64,000 bases of DNA from Oscillatoria sp. CS-180 (lineage in GTDB: Bacteria > Cyanobacteriota > Cyanobacteriia > Phormidesmidales > Phormidesmidaceae): contig NZ_JAQMUB010000081.1 of NCBI RefSeq assembly GCF_028330965.1, positions 62,001 to 126,000 on the forward strand, written 5' to 3'. Each line of letters starts with the position of its first letter. Position 1 is the stretch's first letter. The notes beneath the pieces were generated by a model, which worked only from the letters and a program-made list of their open reading frames with translations, was not told the origin of the DNA and ran no database searches. The position numbers were made by a program, and so were the translations under genes. Of the stretch, positions 35,350-44,526 are shown piece by piece.

Positions 35350-36129
35350 TCAAGTTGCCTGATACTGAAAGGCTTTCCAGAGCGTGTAGAGAATTAAGAC
35401 AACAAGCAGCCCTCGAAATAATAGACTCACGAGCTGATCCGGCAGCTTCGGTAACGTTCGACTGCTGAGACGGGCGCTCAAAGCCCCTCCTGCACCCAAA
35501 ATGAGACCGGCTATCCAGATCACGTTTCCTTGTGTAGCGTGACCAATGGTAGAGGCGATGGCCGTCATCACCACCACTCCCAGACTGGTTTGAATGGCGC
35601 GTTTGATGGGGTCTCCTAGCAGTAGCATCTGCAAAGGCACCATGATGACGCCGCCGCCAACCCCCAGCAGTCCTGCCATGAAGCCGGCGATCGCCCCCGT
35701 CAAAACCCTTGCGAGTTTGGGGTTGACCTTTTGACTCTCGGCTGTCGGGGTTTCTTGGCTAGCTAATTGTTTGCGTAAACCAACCAGGAAAATATTCACT
35801 GCCAAGAGGATCGCGAAAGCAATCAGCAACAGCTGAGGAGACAAGCTGCTAGCGAGTAGAACCCCCAACTGAACCATGACGACTGCGGGCAGACCAAGCC
35901 AGAGAACTCGCTCCGGATCGAGGTACCCCATCCGCCAGTTTTGCCAACTTCCTGATAGTGAATTGATGATGATTGCCAGACTGCTGGTCGCAACGGCCTG
36001 AATCGGTTCATAACCGAGTGCTAATAAAATGGGCACCATGACGGTCCCGCCGCCAATGCCTAAAAGCCCTGCCAGTGCTCCAGCAAAAACGCCTGACAGG
36101 AGTAGGGCAATCCATTGAGCAACCGCCAC
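35350..36129 (-). CDS. TauE/SafE-family permease
   Basis: The 259-residue protein has eight predicted helices arranged as two similar halves: GVFAGALAGLLGIGGGTVMV (about residue 15) and GAIAGFMAGLLGVGGGVIMV (about 145), each followed by a helix. The repeated G-L-L-G-x-G-G-G signature is diagnostic for TauE/SafE anion exporters. Substrates in the family include sulfite, sulfonates and small organic anions. The start is GTG. It is adjacent to a short exported protein and to nagA; the substrate is unknown. Confidence 0.88.
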   Translation of the reverse strand: MAVAQWIALLLSGVFAGALAGLLGIGGGTVMVPILLALGYEPIQAVATSSLAIIINSLSGSWQNWRMGYLDPERVLWLGLPAVVMVQLGVLLASSLSPQLLLIAFAILLAVNIFLVGLRKQLASQETPTAESQKVNPKLARVLTGAIAGFMAGLLGVGGGVIMVPLQMLLLGDPIKRAIQTSLGVVVMTAIASTIGHATQGNVIWIAGLILGAGGALSARLSSRTLPKLPDQLVSLLFRGLLVVLILYTLWKAFQYQAT

Positions 36130-36147
36130 AGAGACCTCAGAATTCGC

Positions 36148-36474
36148 TTATCGGTAATTATCGGGCAAATCGAAGCACTGCATGGGCACACTGGCTAGAT
36201 TGTTGACCGCTTCATAGGCCCAATGAAACGGCAGAACATCTGAAAAAGCGGATGGAAATTGTCCTGGTGGGCAGTTCAGAGTTTGAGTGTTATCCGCAGA
36301 AGGTTCAAACTCTTCCTCTTCAACCTGAATGGGTAACGCCTCTGAGGGAGAGTCTGCTTCAGAGGTTGGCGGCGCGGTAACTCCCTCAGTAACTTGAGCC
36401 AGGGCTGTTGTCGGAGATAACAGGCCCACAAGGCCCACAATTCCAGCAGAAAAAGTCAGGTGGGATAAGCGCAT
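36148..36474 (-). CDS. Small exported protein with a partial SLH-like motif
   Basis: A signal peptide (FSAGIVGLVGLLSPTTALA, cut near ALA-QVT) leads a 108-residue protein with an acidic, proline-rich linker and a C-terminal fragment FSDVLPFHWAYEAVNNLASV. That fragment resembles the first helix of an S-layer homology domain (F-x-D-V-x-x-x-H-W-A-x-x-A-I). Two cysteines (LNCPPGQ and MQCFDL) may form a disulfide. It ends 18 bases before the permease gene. Confidence 0.6.
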   Translation of the reverse strand: MRLSHLTFSAGIVGLVGLLSPTTALAQVTEGVTAPPTSEADSPSEALPIQVEEEEFEPSADNTQTLNCPPGQFPSAFSDVLPFHWAYEAVNNLASVPMQCFDLPDNYR

Positions 36475-36502
36475 AACAGATTAACAGGATTACGTTCTGC
36501 CT

Positions 36503-37708
36503 TTACCTTAGCGCTGACCTGACAAAACTGAAGCCGGGGGTTAGAAGGATTTCGGTATCAGATGAAGGGTTGAAAGTGAAGAGCTGTCCTTGGTCCACGA
36601 CCCCAATAATCTCAAAATCGTCGCTGAAGATAGCTAGATTAGCGATATGGTGAGCAGCCAACTGTCCCAAATAGTGGTCTACTCTAATGGCTTTAGCTGG
36701 GTAGAGGGTTGCCATCCGCAAGGCTTCTTCCAAAGCAATGCCCACAAAACGCACGCAGTTGGCGATCGCCTCAATCATCGTCAAAGCCGATCCGCCCAGT
36801 GTGCCTTCGGCGGATAGACACTTGCCGTCCTGATAGTAGACGGTTTGGCCGCCAATCTCAAAGGATTCCATTTGGGTTCCGGCAGGAGGGGTGGCATCAG
36901 TTACCAAAAATAGGCGATCGCCTTTCAACTGTTGAGCAAGGGCAATGGACGCAAAATGAACATGGTGGCCGTCAGCGATAATGCCCGCATAGACATTAGG
37001 CTGTTGGAGAGCTGCGCCGACCATGCCGGGACTCCGGCTCTGCCAAGGCGACATGGCGTTAAACAAATGCGTCACCATGCCAACGCCCGCGTCAAACCCA
37101 GATAACGCTTGCTCATAATTAGCGTTGGTATGACCCGCCGAAACAACAATTCCCGCTGCCGTTAGAGTCTGAATCGCTTCATCAGAGACTCTTTCGGGAG
37201 CCAGAGTGATCAGTTTGACGGTATCTGAGCCAGCGTGAGCGATCGCCTCAATCATGGCGACATCAGGCGATCGCACGTAGTCACCGTTATGAATCCCCTT
37301 GCGCTTGGGATTGAGATAGGGGCCTTCTAGATGCAGCCCTAGAACCCGATTGGGATATTGCTGCCGATAGGCTTGAACGACCGACATCGCAGCCTGCATG
37401 TCTGCGTCAGGTGCCGTAATTAGGGTCGGGAGAAAGCTCGTCGTCCCACTTCTCAAGTTGGTTTGATGCAGTCTGTCCAATGTACTGGGTGCGATCGCGT
37501 CGTTGAACATCACGCCACCGCACCCGTTCAATTGCAGATCAACAAAGCCTGGAGCAACATTCAATCCTTGCAAGTCAATGCATGGACAATCCTGGGTTAC
37601 AGCCGCAGAGGGCAAAATGTCGTGAATATGGTCTCCCTGAATGACCAGCGCATGGTCCTGCAACACTTGTGTTCCGGTGTAAAGCTTGCCGTTTGTCAGA
37701 GCGAACAT
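36503..37708 (-). CDS. nagA: N-acetylglucosamine-6-phosphate deacetylase
   Basis: The 401-residue amidohydrolase contains metal-site motifs HLEGPYLNPKRKGIHN (about residue 124), SAGHTNANYEQAL (about 190), THLFNAMSPWQSRSPGMVGA and the Asp in LVTDATPPAGTQ. It removes acetate from GlcNAc-6-phosphate, feeding amino-sugar recycling and cell-wall or glycan supply. GGAGAC precedes the ATG. Length is normal. It sits beside glycan genes, but amino-sugar kinase or deaminase genes are not nearby. Confidence 0.92.
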   Translation of the reverse strand: MFALTNGKLYTGTQVLQDHALVIQGDHIHDILPSAAVTQDCPCIDLQGLNVAPGFVDLQLNGCGGVMFNDAIAPSTLDRLHQTNLRSGTTSFLPTLITAPDADMQAAMSVVQAYRQQYPNRVLGLHLEGPYLNPKRKGIHNGDYVRSPDVAMIEAIAHAGSDTVKLITLAPERVSDEAIQTLTAAGIVVSAGHTNANYEQALSGFDAGVGMVTHLFNAMSPWQSRSPGMVGAALQQPNVYAGIIADGHHVHFASIALAQQLKGDRLFLVTDATPPAGTQMESFEIGGQTVYYQDGKCLSAEGTLGGSALTMIEAIANCVRFVGIALEEALRMATLYPAKAIRVDHYLGQLAAHHIANLAIFSDDFEIIGVVDQGQLFTFNPSSDTEILLTPGFSFVRSALR

Positions 37709-37940
37709 TGAAGTCTCCTAGCCATGTCGAAAGCTGCGCACTCGCATCATGACAGGTTTTGGAATCAGTCCTCTTGTGTCATTGGCACAAGACGATAAAG
37801 CTTATCTGCCTTGGTTTTGAATTTTGAATTTCGCGTAGCGGTACTAGGTGGAGACGTACAATTCACAATTCACAAAGAGAGAAAATCCTTGCAGTTGTTA
37901 CGTCAATATCCGTTGTGGCAGCTATAAAAATTATGGTTCG

Positions 37941-39128
37941 CTAAAAAATCTCTGATAGCTTCTTGGATTCTTGGACAACGTTGAACTCGGCGACCACCTT
38001 GTCGTGTCCTGCTTTGCCAAACTGATTTCGCAGTGCTGCATCATTCACTAGCATTTTCAGGCCATCCGCTAGGGCGACGGTATCGCCAGGAGGAACGAGC
38101 CAGCCACTTTCATTGTGAGTGACCAGTTCAGGGACTCCGGCTATGCGGGTGGTGAGCACGGGGACACCCGCTGCCATTGCCTCCATGAGGACGACAGGAA
38201 CACCCTCCGCAAAACTGGGTAGGACGAAGATATCAGCGGTTTGCAGATACTCTCGCACTTCCGTCTGGGACTTGTAGCCAACGAAATCGATGCGATCGCT
38301 GAGGTCAAGTTCTTGAGCGATCGCCTCAATGTCAGAACGCTCTCCACCGTCACCGACAACGGTTAACTTGAGATCAGGCAGCTGATCTTTGAGTTTGTCC
38401 ATCGCTTCAAACAGAACGGGTAAGCCTTTCATTGCGGCCAAGCGACCGACATATAGAAGATGGTTTCCTTGACCTTCATGCTGTTTGGGTTGGAACAGAT
38501 CGGGTTCAACACCACAGTGGATAATGCGCAGCTTCGACCAGTGGTCTGGAGAAACAAACAGCATTCCCTGACTGCGACAAAAGTGGCTAATACAGGAAAC
38601 AAAAGACGCCTGCCGAATTTTTTCATCTAGCCGCCAGCGATGAGGCTCAAAGAAAATATGAGGTCCATGCATCGTGAAGCTGAAGGTGCCACCACCGATT
38701 TTCGCCGCCAACATCGCAACCGTGCAGCTAGAGTTCGCGATGTGGTTATGGAGATGAGAGATGTCCTGCTGCCGGAGTTTGTGTGCTAGAACAACGGCTT
38801 CCAGGAAATAGAAAAGCTGGAATAGCCCGCCTTTAAAGCCTGGCTGAGAGGTTTGCCAGGCTAACTTGATTCCCTGCCAGTAATTCCGGGGGCTTCGCAG
38901 TGCACAAATTAGATGACACCAGATCAAAAACAACGGATTTAGGGGCAGCAGGTAATGAGTTCTAGCCCGTTCTGCTTTTTGCTCCGCACCGACCAAATGC
39001 TCCTCACTAGGCTTGCGAATAGAAAAGGTCTCTACCGCCATTCCGTGTTTTCGAAGATTGGAAACCTCTCGTTGAATAAACGTATCGGTCGCACGAGGAT
39101 ACTCACCAGTCAGATAAGCAATTTTCAT
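37941..39128 (-). CDS. GT4-family glycosyltransferase (colanic-acid WcaL-like)
   Basis: The 395-residue GT-B enzyme begins MKIAYLTGEYPRATDTFIQR. The donor-binding half includes LLYVGRLAAMKGLPVLFEAM and LPSFAEGVPVVLMEAMAAGV, the E-x(7)-E motif that binds the nucleotide-sugar, and GVPELV. It likely adds a hexose to a lipid-linked extracellular polysaccharide unit. It belongs to the run of glycan genes on the minus strand up to 42.5 kb but is separated from the epimerase by about 190 bases with a hairpin. Confidence 0.85.
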   Translation of the reverse strand: MKIAYLTGEYPRATDTFIQREVSNLRKHGMAVETFSIRKPSEEHLVGAEQKAERARTHYLLPLNPLFLIWCHLICALRSPRNYWQGIKLAWQTSQPGFKGGLFQLFYFLEAVVLAHKLRQQDISHLHNHIANSSCTVAMLAAKIGGGTFSFTMHGPHIFFEPHRWRLDEKIRQASFVSCISHFCRSQGMLFVSPDHWSKLRIIHCGVEPDLFQPKQHEGQGNHLLYVGRLAAMKGLPVLFEAMDKLKDQLPDLKLTVVGDGGERSDIEAIAQELDLSDRIDFVGYKSQTEVREYLQTADIFVLPSFAEGVPVVLMEAMAAGVPVLTTRIAGVPELVTHNESGWLVPPGDTVALADGLKMLVNDAALRNQFGKAGHDKVVAEFNVVQESKKLSEIF

Positions 39129-39255
39129 AGCGAATATGTTTAGAGGGAGTTTGGAAATGGGAGATGGTCACAGGCGTGCACACTACATACCCTACGGTCG
39201 AAGTTCGAAAACACCATCAAGGTATAGGAACAAGCTGATGCTCAAATCCTTTGAA

Positions 39256-39274
39256 GGCGTACGGGCTGTACGCC
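39256..39274 (-). terminator. Short hairpin after the epimerase gene
   Basis: GGCGTAC (39256-39262) pairs with GTACGCC (39268-39274) across a five-base loop, 44 bases past the epimerase stop. A second G/C-rich dyad (GCAGCC and GGCTGC) lies between it and the stop. These could end the three-gene transcript from above. Confidence 0.45.
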
Positions 39275-39317
39275 CCCTCAACCTTAATAGCAGCCAACTG
39301 ACCGGGGGCTGCCAGCA

Positions 39318-40358
39318 TTACGCTGAAGTGGCAGGCACTGCTTCAGGTTCAACCGTAAGCAAATCCTCAGATCCATAAGAGCGTCTAAGGGCTTCCTCAA
39401 AGGAATAGCGTGGCGACCAGTCCAAAAGTTCCTTCGCCAAACGATTGGAATACTGTAGCGGTCGGAACCGAGCTTGCAGTTGGGCAGGCACTAAGATTCC
39501 CGGCAAACGCGCCTGTCCTCCTAAAAGTCCCTTGTTGACGAACCAGGCTAAATTGCCGATCGCCTGCATCAGACTCCAGTTCACAGGAATCATTTTGGGC
39601 GGCTCGGTCTCATGTTTCAATAGACCGTCTACATACGTCTGCTGAGTTGGCAGGTTGTCGTCCACAATATTGATCGTTTTTCCAAAAGCTTTCTCTGCGG
39701 TCAGTGCTTTGACGATCGCCTCAGAGCAATTCTCCACATACGTCATTGGCAACGTGCTTTTGCTGCCAATCTTGAGCCAGCGACTTTCTCCCAAACTACC
39801 GCCAATGAGAGCATGCCAGAGTGCTTCCCGACCATAGATCATGCCCGGACGGATGAAGGTCACCGTGGCGTCAGTTTTCTGCTGCCACTCGCGAATCATC
39901 TCCTCTTGGATGAGCTTCGTTTGGGCATAGGCATCACGTTCAAGGGGATCCTCAATGAGAGGAGAATCCTCATCAAGCACTGTTCTACGGGGAATACGCT
40001 TGTAGTCATAGAGCGAGAATGTACTCGTCACGACTAGATGGTTGATAGAGGCTTCCTCCATAGCAAGCAACAGGTTTTCGGTACCAATGACCGTGCCTGC
40101 GAAGCGATCATAGAAATCGCCGCCTTTCGTCGCCGCCAGGTGAATGACCGCATCCACCCCAGGCAAAATGTCTGCTAGCCCGCGACGCTGGCGCAGGTCA
40201 AATCGGGCAAACTCAACATTCGGGTGAGTATGCCAGGGAAGTCGAGTCTCGTTTGATTTTGGACGAATGACAGCTCGTACCTGATGGCCTGCCTGCAGAG
40301 CAGCTGCCACCACGTATTGACCAACAAAGCCAGAGGCGCCAGTGATTAAAACTTTCAT
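39318..40358 (-). CDS. NAD(P)-dependent epimerase/dehydratase
   Basis: The 346-residue extended SDR begins MKVLITGASGFVGQYVVAAA (dinucleotide motif). It includes VDAVIHLAAT and the Y-x-x-x-K catalytic pair in ERDAYAQTKLIQEE (about residue 143), and VTFIRPGMIYG. It overlaps the dehydrogenase gene by four bases (ATGA). Substrate is probably an activated sugar for the neighbouring transferases; precise reaction is not readable. Confidence 0.85.
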   Translation of the reverse strand: MKVLITGASGFVGQYVVAAALQAGHQVRAVIRPKSNETRLPWHTHPNVEFARFDLRQRRGLADILPGVDAVIHLAATKGGDFYDRFAGTVIGTENLLLAMEEASINHLVVTSTFSLYDYKRIPRRTVLDEDSPLIEDPLERDAYAQTKLIQEEMIREWQQKTDATVTFIRPGMIYGREALWHALIGGSLGESRWLKIGSKSTLPMTYVENCSEAIVKALTAEKAFGKTINIVDDNLPTQQTYVDGLLKHETEPPKMIPVNWSLMQAIGNLAWFVNKGLLGGQARLPGILVPAQLQARFRPLQYSNRLAKELLDWSPRYSFEEALRRSYGSEDLLTVEPEAVPATSA

Positions 40359-41410
40359 ACTCGATTCTCTTCTGCTAGGAGGGCTTCAATCAAACTCAGG
40401 GTGCGTTCCATTTGGTGATAGCCGATTGGGAGATCCTGACCATTGGCCAGAGCATAGTAGGTTTTGTCCATCAGCTTGTACAAACCCTCGTAGGGAGTGA
40501 TTTGCATAATCTTGCGGTAAAAGTTGCGGAAGCTAGCGCCCATCAACGTTTTACCATTTGCAAAATGGTTCACCAGAGGCGATAGCTGTTGTCCGCCAGA
40601 CCGAGGGACCACTGTTCTCAAGTAGGGTTGGAACAAATCTGTTTCGGCATAGCCGCGATCGCCCCGCACATACACCATGAAGCACTGGGGTTGGGTATAA
40701 ACGCTGAAGCGGAAGCGAACGTGTGTCTGCCCACCAATCACAGTTGCATCTAAGTCATCATACTTAAAGAGATCGCCGCCCCCGTGATTACTCCAGGCTG
40801 CACTGACTCGATCAATGCTGGGCAAATAGGGCAAAGCCAGATAGACCATGTGGGTGATGATGTCGTGGATCACGCCCGCCGGCATCTTGTGAATGGGATT
40901 AGGTAGGTTCTCGTCAGCGAACCGCCCTTCTTCTCGGATATCCAGAGCCACGCGAATCTCGACATCTTGAATCGCTCCAAGTTCCCCCTCATTCACCATC
41001 TTTTGAATCGCGAGAATGGGACTGTTATAGAGGTAGTTTTGGTCCTCCATGAGGTGGCGATTGCAGGATTTTGCGACCTTCCACAACTCCTGAAATTCCT
41101 CTAGAGTCGGCGTGATGGGTTTTTCACAGAGGACGTGTGCGCCTGCTTGCAAACAGTCAGTTGCAATCATTTTGTGAGTGTTGGGTGGCGTCAGAACGTG
41201 GACCACGTCAGGGGAAGCCTTTTCCAACATCTCCTTATAGTCTGTATAAGCACCTTTTGCGTCGTAGCGCTCTTTAGCGTACTTAGCTGCAGCAGCAGAC
41301 AAGTCACAGACGCCGACTAAATCTGCCAAAGAGGTTTCTGAAAGAAACGACAGATGTTCTTTTGAGATAGCACCTGTACCAATAACAGCGGCTTTTAGCC
41401 TAGTCTTCAT
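40355..41410 (-). CDS. Gfo/Idh/MocA-family oxidoreductase
   Basis: The 351-residue protein starts KAAVIGTGAISKEHLSFL, a Rossmann motif, and contains LCEKPITPTLEE (about residue 93), the catalytic E-K-P of the family. The C-terminal domain spans about residues 125-350. Members oxidise or reduce sugars, often nucleotide-linked, to make rare sugars. The four-base overlap with the epimerase suggests that the two enzymes act in sequence. Confidence 0.88.
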   Translation of the reverse strand: MKTRLKAAVIGTGAISKEHLSFLSETSLADLVGVCDLSAAAAKYAKERYDAKGAYTDYKEMLEKASPDVVHVLTPPNTHKMIATDCLQAGAHVLCEKPITPTLEEFQELWKVAKSCNRHLMEDQNYLYNSPILAIQKMVNEGELGAIQDVEIRVALDIREEGRFADENLPNPIHKMPAGVIHDIITHMVYLALPYLPSIDRVSAAWSNHGGGDLFKYDDLDATVIGGQTHVRFRFSVYTQPQCFMVYVRGDRGYAETDLFQPYLRTVVPRSGGQQLSPLVNHFANGKTLMGASFRNFYRKIMQITPYEGLYKLMDKTYYALANGQDLPIGYHQMERTLSLIEALLAEENRV

Positions 41411-41455
41411 AAACAGTTACCCTTATTGCTTTAAGTGATTGTTGGAAAAAATGCG

Positions 41456-42481
41456 TTAAGTGCCCGAGGGAGATGCTGGCGATTCCTTATATTCAATCAG
41501 GGTGGCGGGCTTATTACGGAGCCGATTCAGCCAGTATTTAGCTTGCCCAATCATTTGAGGGAATTTAGACAAATTACAGTAGAAAGCGTAAAGACGAGCG
41601 TCTGAAGGGGTGTCGTCGTATGTATTCGTACGGTAGCGATAGATTTTAAATCCGAGTAGCCCATAAAAGAAAAGTAGCAATAAGCTAATTCCGTGCGTAG
41701 GCCAGATGCACCCTAGCGTAAGCAATGGAATTCCTAAACCCCAAAGCCAACCGCTTTTGTGCTCTCTTTGCATGTATTGTTCGTCTGCTTGGCCGTATCT
41801 ATCAAAGCCTTCTGCCACAGCCCATCCACCTCGAATGGAGCGCTTCCACCATTGCCCAAACCGCAACATGGCGGCATCGTGAAGGGTCATATCTGCATCT
41901 AATCGCCAAATGCGCCATCCTTGTCGACGCAGACGAATACACATTTCAGGCTCTTCGCCACAAATTAGCGATGGATCATAGCCACCAACGTCTTGAATGG
42001 CAGCTACCCGCATGAGGGCATCTCCACCACAGGCAGTGGTTTCACCCACGAGCGTATTCCATTCCAACTCAGCCATGCGGTTGTAGGGGGAGGCCTCAGG
42101 AAATCGTTCTTTGCGACGTCCACACACGATCGCTATCTGGGGGTCTTTTTGAATGAATTCCAGTGCCGTATCCAACCAGCCCGGTAACAATTCACAATCC
42201 CCATCAATGAATTGAACGAACTCCAGGTCAGGATGGTGAGTAAGCATGTACTGAAACCCAGCATTCCGTCCACGTGCCATAGTGAAGGGTTGCGTCATAT
42301 CTAAATTAACGACCTCTATACCCATCTCCTGAGCTTTTTCCACGCTGCCGTCAGTCGATCCGGAATCCACATAGACAATAGGCATATCAGGGGCAAGCTG
42401 CTGCTTTAATGACTCGAAGCAGCGAATGAGGCGATCGCCTTCATTGCGCCCAATCGTGACAATTCCAATGTTTTCATTCAC
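41456..42481 (-). CDS. GT2-family glycosyltransferase
   Basis: The 341-residue protein has the GT-A core: GIVTIGRNEGDRLIRC, VYVDSGSTDGSVEKA (about residue 37) and VQFIDGDCELLPGWLDTA (DxD motif, about 87). GEEPEMCIRLRRQGW follows and then two membrane helices (GLGIPLLTLGCIWP and ISLLLLFFYGLLGF). The start is GTG with GGAGAGG upstream. It probably acts on the cytoplasmic face of the membrane. Together with the dehydrogenase, epimerase and GT4 it forms a glycan pathway. Confidence 0.85.
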   Translation of the reverse strand: MNENIGIVTIGRNEGDRLIRCFESLKQQLAPDMPIVYVDSGSTDGSVEKAQEMGIEVVNLDMTQPFTMARGRNAGFQYMLTHHPDLEFVQFIDGDCELLPGWLDTALEFIQKDPQIAIVCGRRKERFPEASPYNRMAELEWNTLVGETTACGGDALMRVAAIQDVGGYDPSLICGEEPEMCIRLRRQGWRIWRLDADMTLHDAAMLRFGQWWKRSIRGGWAVAEGFDRYGQADEQYMQREHKSGWLWGLGIPLLTLGCIWPTHGISLLLLFFYGLLGFKIYRYRTNTYDDTPSDARLYAFYCNLSKFPQMIGQAKYWLNRLRNKPATLIEYKESPASPSGT

Positions 42482-42812
42482 TCAGACACCTCTCCACTGG
42501 AATACTTTCTTTATAACTAACATCCGCGAGTTCAGGGATTTCGCCCAACCTATTTTTCCCAAAGATGAACTCAGAAGAAATGCTTAAGCAAGTTTTGTGA
42601 GGTCTCTTGATAGAAACCTAATATCTTGATGGAAAACTCATAAACAGGTCTGGAAATCTTGCTTGGCAGGTTTTAGAAATCTTTGCCCAAGCGAAATGCC
42701 ATTGTTCAAAACCTACGAGATTAATACGTAGGTAGCTATAGGTATTTTTTAGCGATCCCCTATCTTCGGTTTATTCCCAGTTGTCTACTGATAGGTCGAC
42801 CAGAGAAAACCA
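42482..42812. other. Intergenic gap with a short dyad
   Basis: The gap is AT-rich and sits between two minus-strand genes. ACCTACG (42711-42717) and CGTAGGT (42727-42733) form a dyad about 100 bases beyond the end of the MocR gene, possibly its terminator or an operator for the GT2 operon. No gene is seen. Confidence 0.35.
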
Positions 42813-44294
42813 TTACAAATGCCTATCTGCAGCGTCGAGTAATTGCTCAGCTAGCTGCTTTTTTGCTAGATATCCAAGCGTTTCCACAGCCTTGTCAATC
42901 GTTTCTGACCAAGGCACAGCAGTATTAATGCGAAAGCAATTGCCATAGCATTTGCCTGAAGCTGAAAACATCACCCCCGGAGCAATGCTGATGCGGTATT
43001 GAGAAGCATCGCGATAGAGCTTCAGCACATCGAAGCCGTCAGGCATTTCGATCCAAAGAACATGCCCGCCACTGGGTCGAGTTATCCGAGTCTCTGCCGG
43101 AAAATAATCGCTGATCGCTTGCTGCATACGTGCCATTTGAGACTGATAGGCCCGTCTGAGCTGCCTGAGGTGACGATCAAAGCCACCATTAGACAGAAAT
43201 GTGGATACTGTGAGCTGGGGCGCGATCGCAGTTCCCAAGTTGATGACGGATTTCAATTTGGAAATTGCAGGTTGATAGGGACCACCTGCACACCAACCGA
43301 TGCGGAGTCCTGGCGATAGGGTTTTGCTGAGAGAGGAATAGTAGATGACGCGATCGCCAGTATCAAAGGCCTTGATAGCTTTTGGGCGCGTACCTTCAAA
43401 ATAAAGCTCGCCGTAAACGTCATCCTCAATCAAGACTGCATCGTATTGGTTCAGCAGTTCCACCAACTTTTTCTTCTTCACATCGTCCATACAGCAGCCA
43501 ACGGGATTGCTGAAATTAGAAACAAGTAGAACGGCTTTAACCCGACCTGTTTTGAGTGCCTCCTCTAGGTGAGGCAAGCTAACCCCCTCTCGGGGATGAG
43601 TTGGCAATGTCAAAGCTTTGAGTTGCAACGTTTTCATCGCCTCTAGAAACGTGAAATAGGTAGGCGATTCAACAGCAACTACGTCTCCCGGTTTCGTCAG
43701 TGCCTGCAAAGCAAGATACATGGCTTCGTTAGCGCCGTTGGTAATCATGAGCTGATCCGGCGTGATGGAACATCCACAATTCAACATGCGCTTAGCCAAC
43801 TCAACCCGCAATTCTTCACAGCCTATAGGACCGCCGTAGGCATGAGCTTTCTCAGGATTTTCGCGCAATACTTTGCCCATCAGTCGGTTGAGCTGAGCTA
43901 AGGGCAACAGTTCCATAACGGGGAAGGCAGCTCCTAAAGGGATTCTGTCTTCGTCTTGCAGCGTACTCGTCACTTGAAAGTCGAAAATGATATCAACGTC
44001 ATGAACATGCAGGGGCGGGGCGGTAGGAGACGGTTCCTTGAGAAGGGTAGATACTGTCTGCCGCACGTAGTATCCCGATTGAGGACGAACCGTAATCAAG
44101 CCCCGATCTTCCAAGACGCGATAGGCTTCCAAAACAGTGGACGTACTGACAGAAAGCTGTTCTCGTAGTTTGCGAACGGATGGCAGACGATGACCTGGCT
44201 GCAAAGTACCTTCCGTAATGAGGGCTTGCAGTCGTTCTGCAACCTGCTCATACAAAACCTGATCTTTCTCAAGCTCAATTGGAGAAATATTCAT
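42813..44294 (-). CDS. MocR-family regulator: GntR winged helix fused to a PLP aminotransferase-like domain
   Basis: The 493-residue protein has a GntR DNA-binding domain (residues about 8-80, GTLQPGHRLPSVRKLREQLS and STSTVLEAYRVLEDRGL) fused to a fold-type I aminotransferase domain. The PLP lysine is in YYSSLSKTLSPGLRIGW (about residue 305), and VSNFSNPVGCCMDD and VLIEDDVYGELYF bind cofactor. Such proteins sense PLP or an amino acid derivative. It is divergent from the small gene at 44527, with a dyad between. Confidence 0.9.
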   Translation of the reverse strand: MNISPIELEKDQVLYEQVAERLQALITEGTLQPGHRLPSVRKLREQLSVSTSTVLEAYRVLEDRGLITVRPQSGYYVRQTVSTLLKEPSPTAPPLHVHDVDIIFDFQVTSTLQDEDRIPLGAAFPVMELLPLAQLNRLMGKVLRENPEKAHAYGGPIGCEELRVELAKRMLNCGCSITPDQLMITNGANEAMYLALQALTKPGDVVAVESPTYFTFLEAMKTLQLKALTLPTHPREGVSLPHLEEALKTGRVKAVLLVSNFSNPVGCCMDDVKKKKLVELLNQYDAVLIEDDVYGELYFEGTRPKAIKAFDTGDRVIYYSSLSKTLSPGLRIGWCAGGPYQPAISKLKSVINLGTAIAPQLTVSTFLSNGGFDRHLRQLRRAYQSQMARMQQAISDYFPAETRITRPSGGHVLWIEMPDGFDVLKLYRDASQYRISIAPGVMFSASGKCYGNCFRINTAVPWSETIDKAVETLGYLAKKQLAEQLLDAADRHL

Positions 44295-44395
44295 AGGTCA
44301 GCCTTGGGTGTAGTCGGCGACAGACTGTGCGGTCAAAGCGCCTTTTGTTTTAATGAAGCAAATTAAGCAATACAGTTGATTGGCATTTCCAGCAG

Positions 44396-44420
44396 AACAG
44401 TTCAGATTTTGTGAACTGTT
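44396..44420. promoter_or_regulatory. Candidate operator of the MocR regulator
   Basis: A perfect inverted repeat, AACAGTTCA (44396-44404) and TGAACTGTT (44412-44420), with a seven-base centre lies in the divergent space, 102 bases from the MocR start and 107 from the small gene. Binding by the adjacent MocR is inferred from location only. Confidence 0.6.
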
Positions 44421-44526
44421 ACCAAAACAATTTATCGTGATTGTCTCTGTTCGGATAGTGATTTATTGAAGAGAATTTATCTATGCCGAATCGATTCGAG
44501 CTGACCTTATTTTGGAGGACAGTCTC

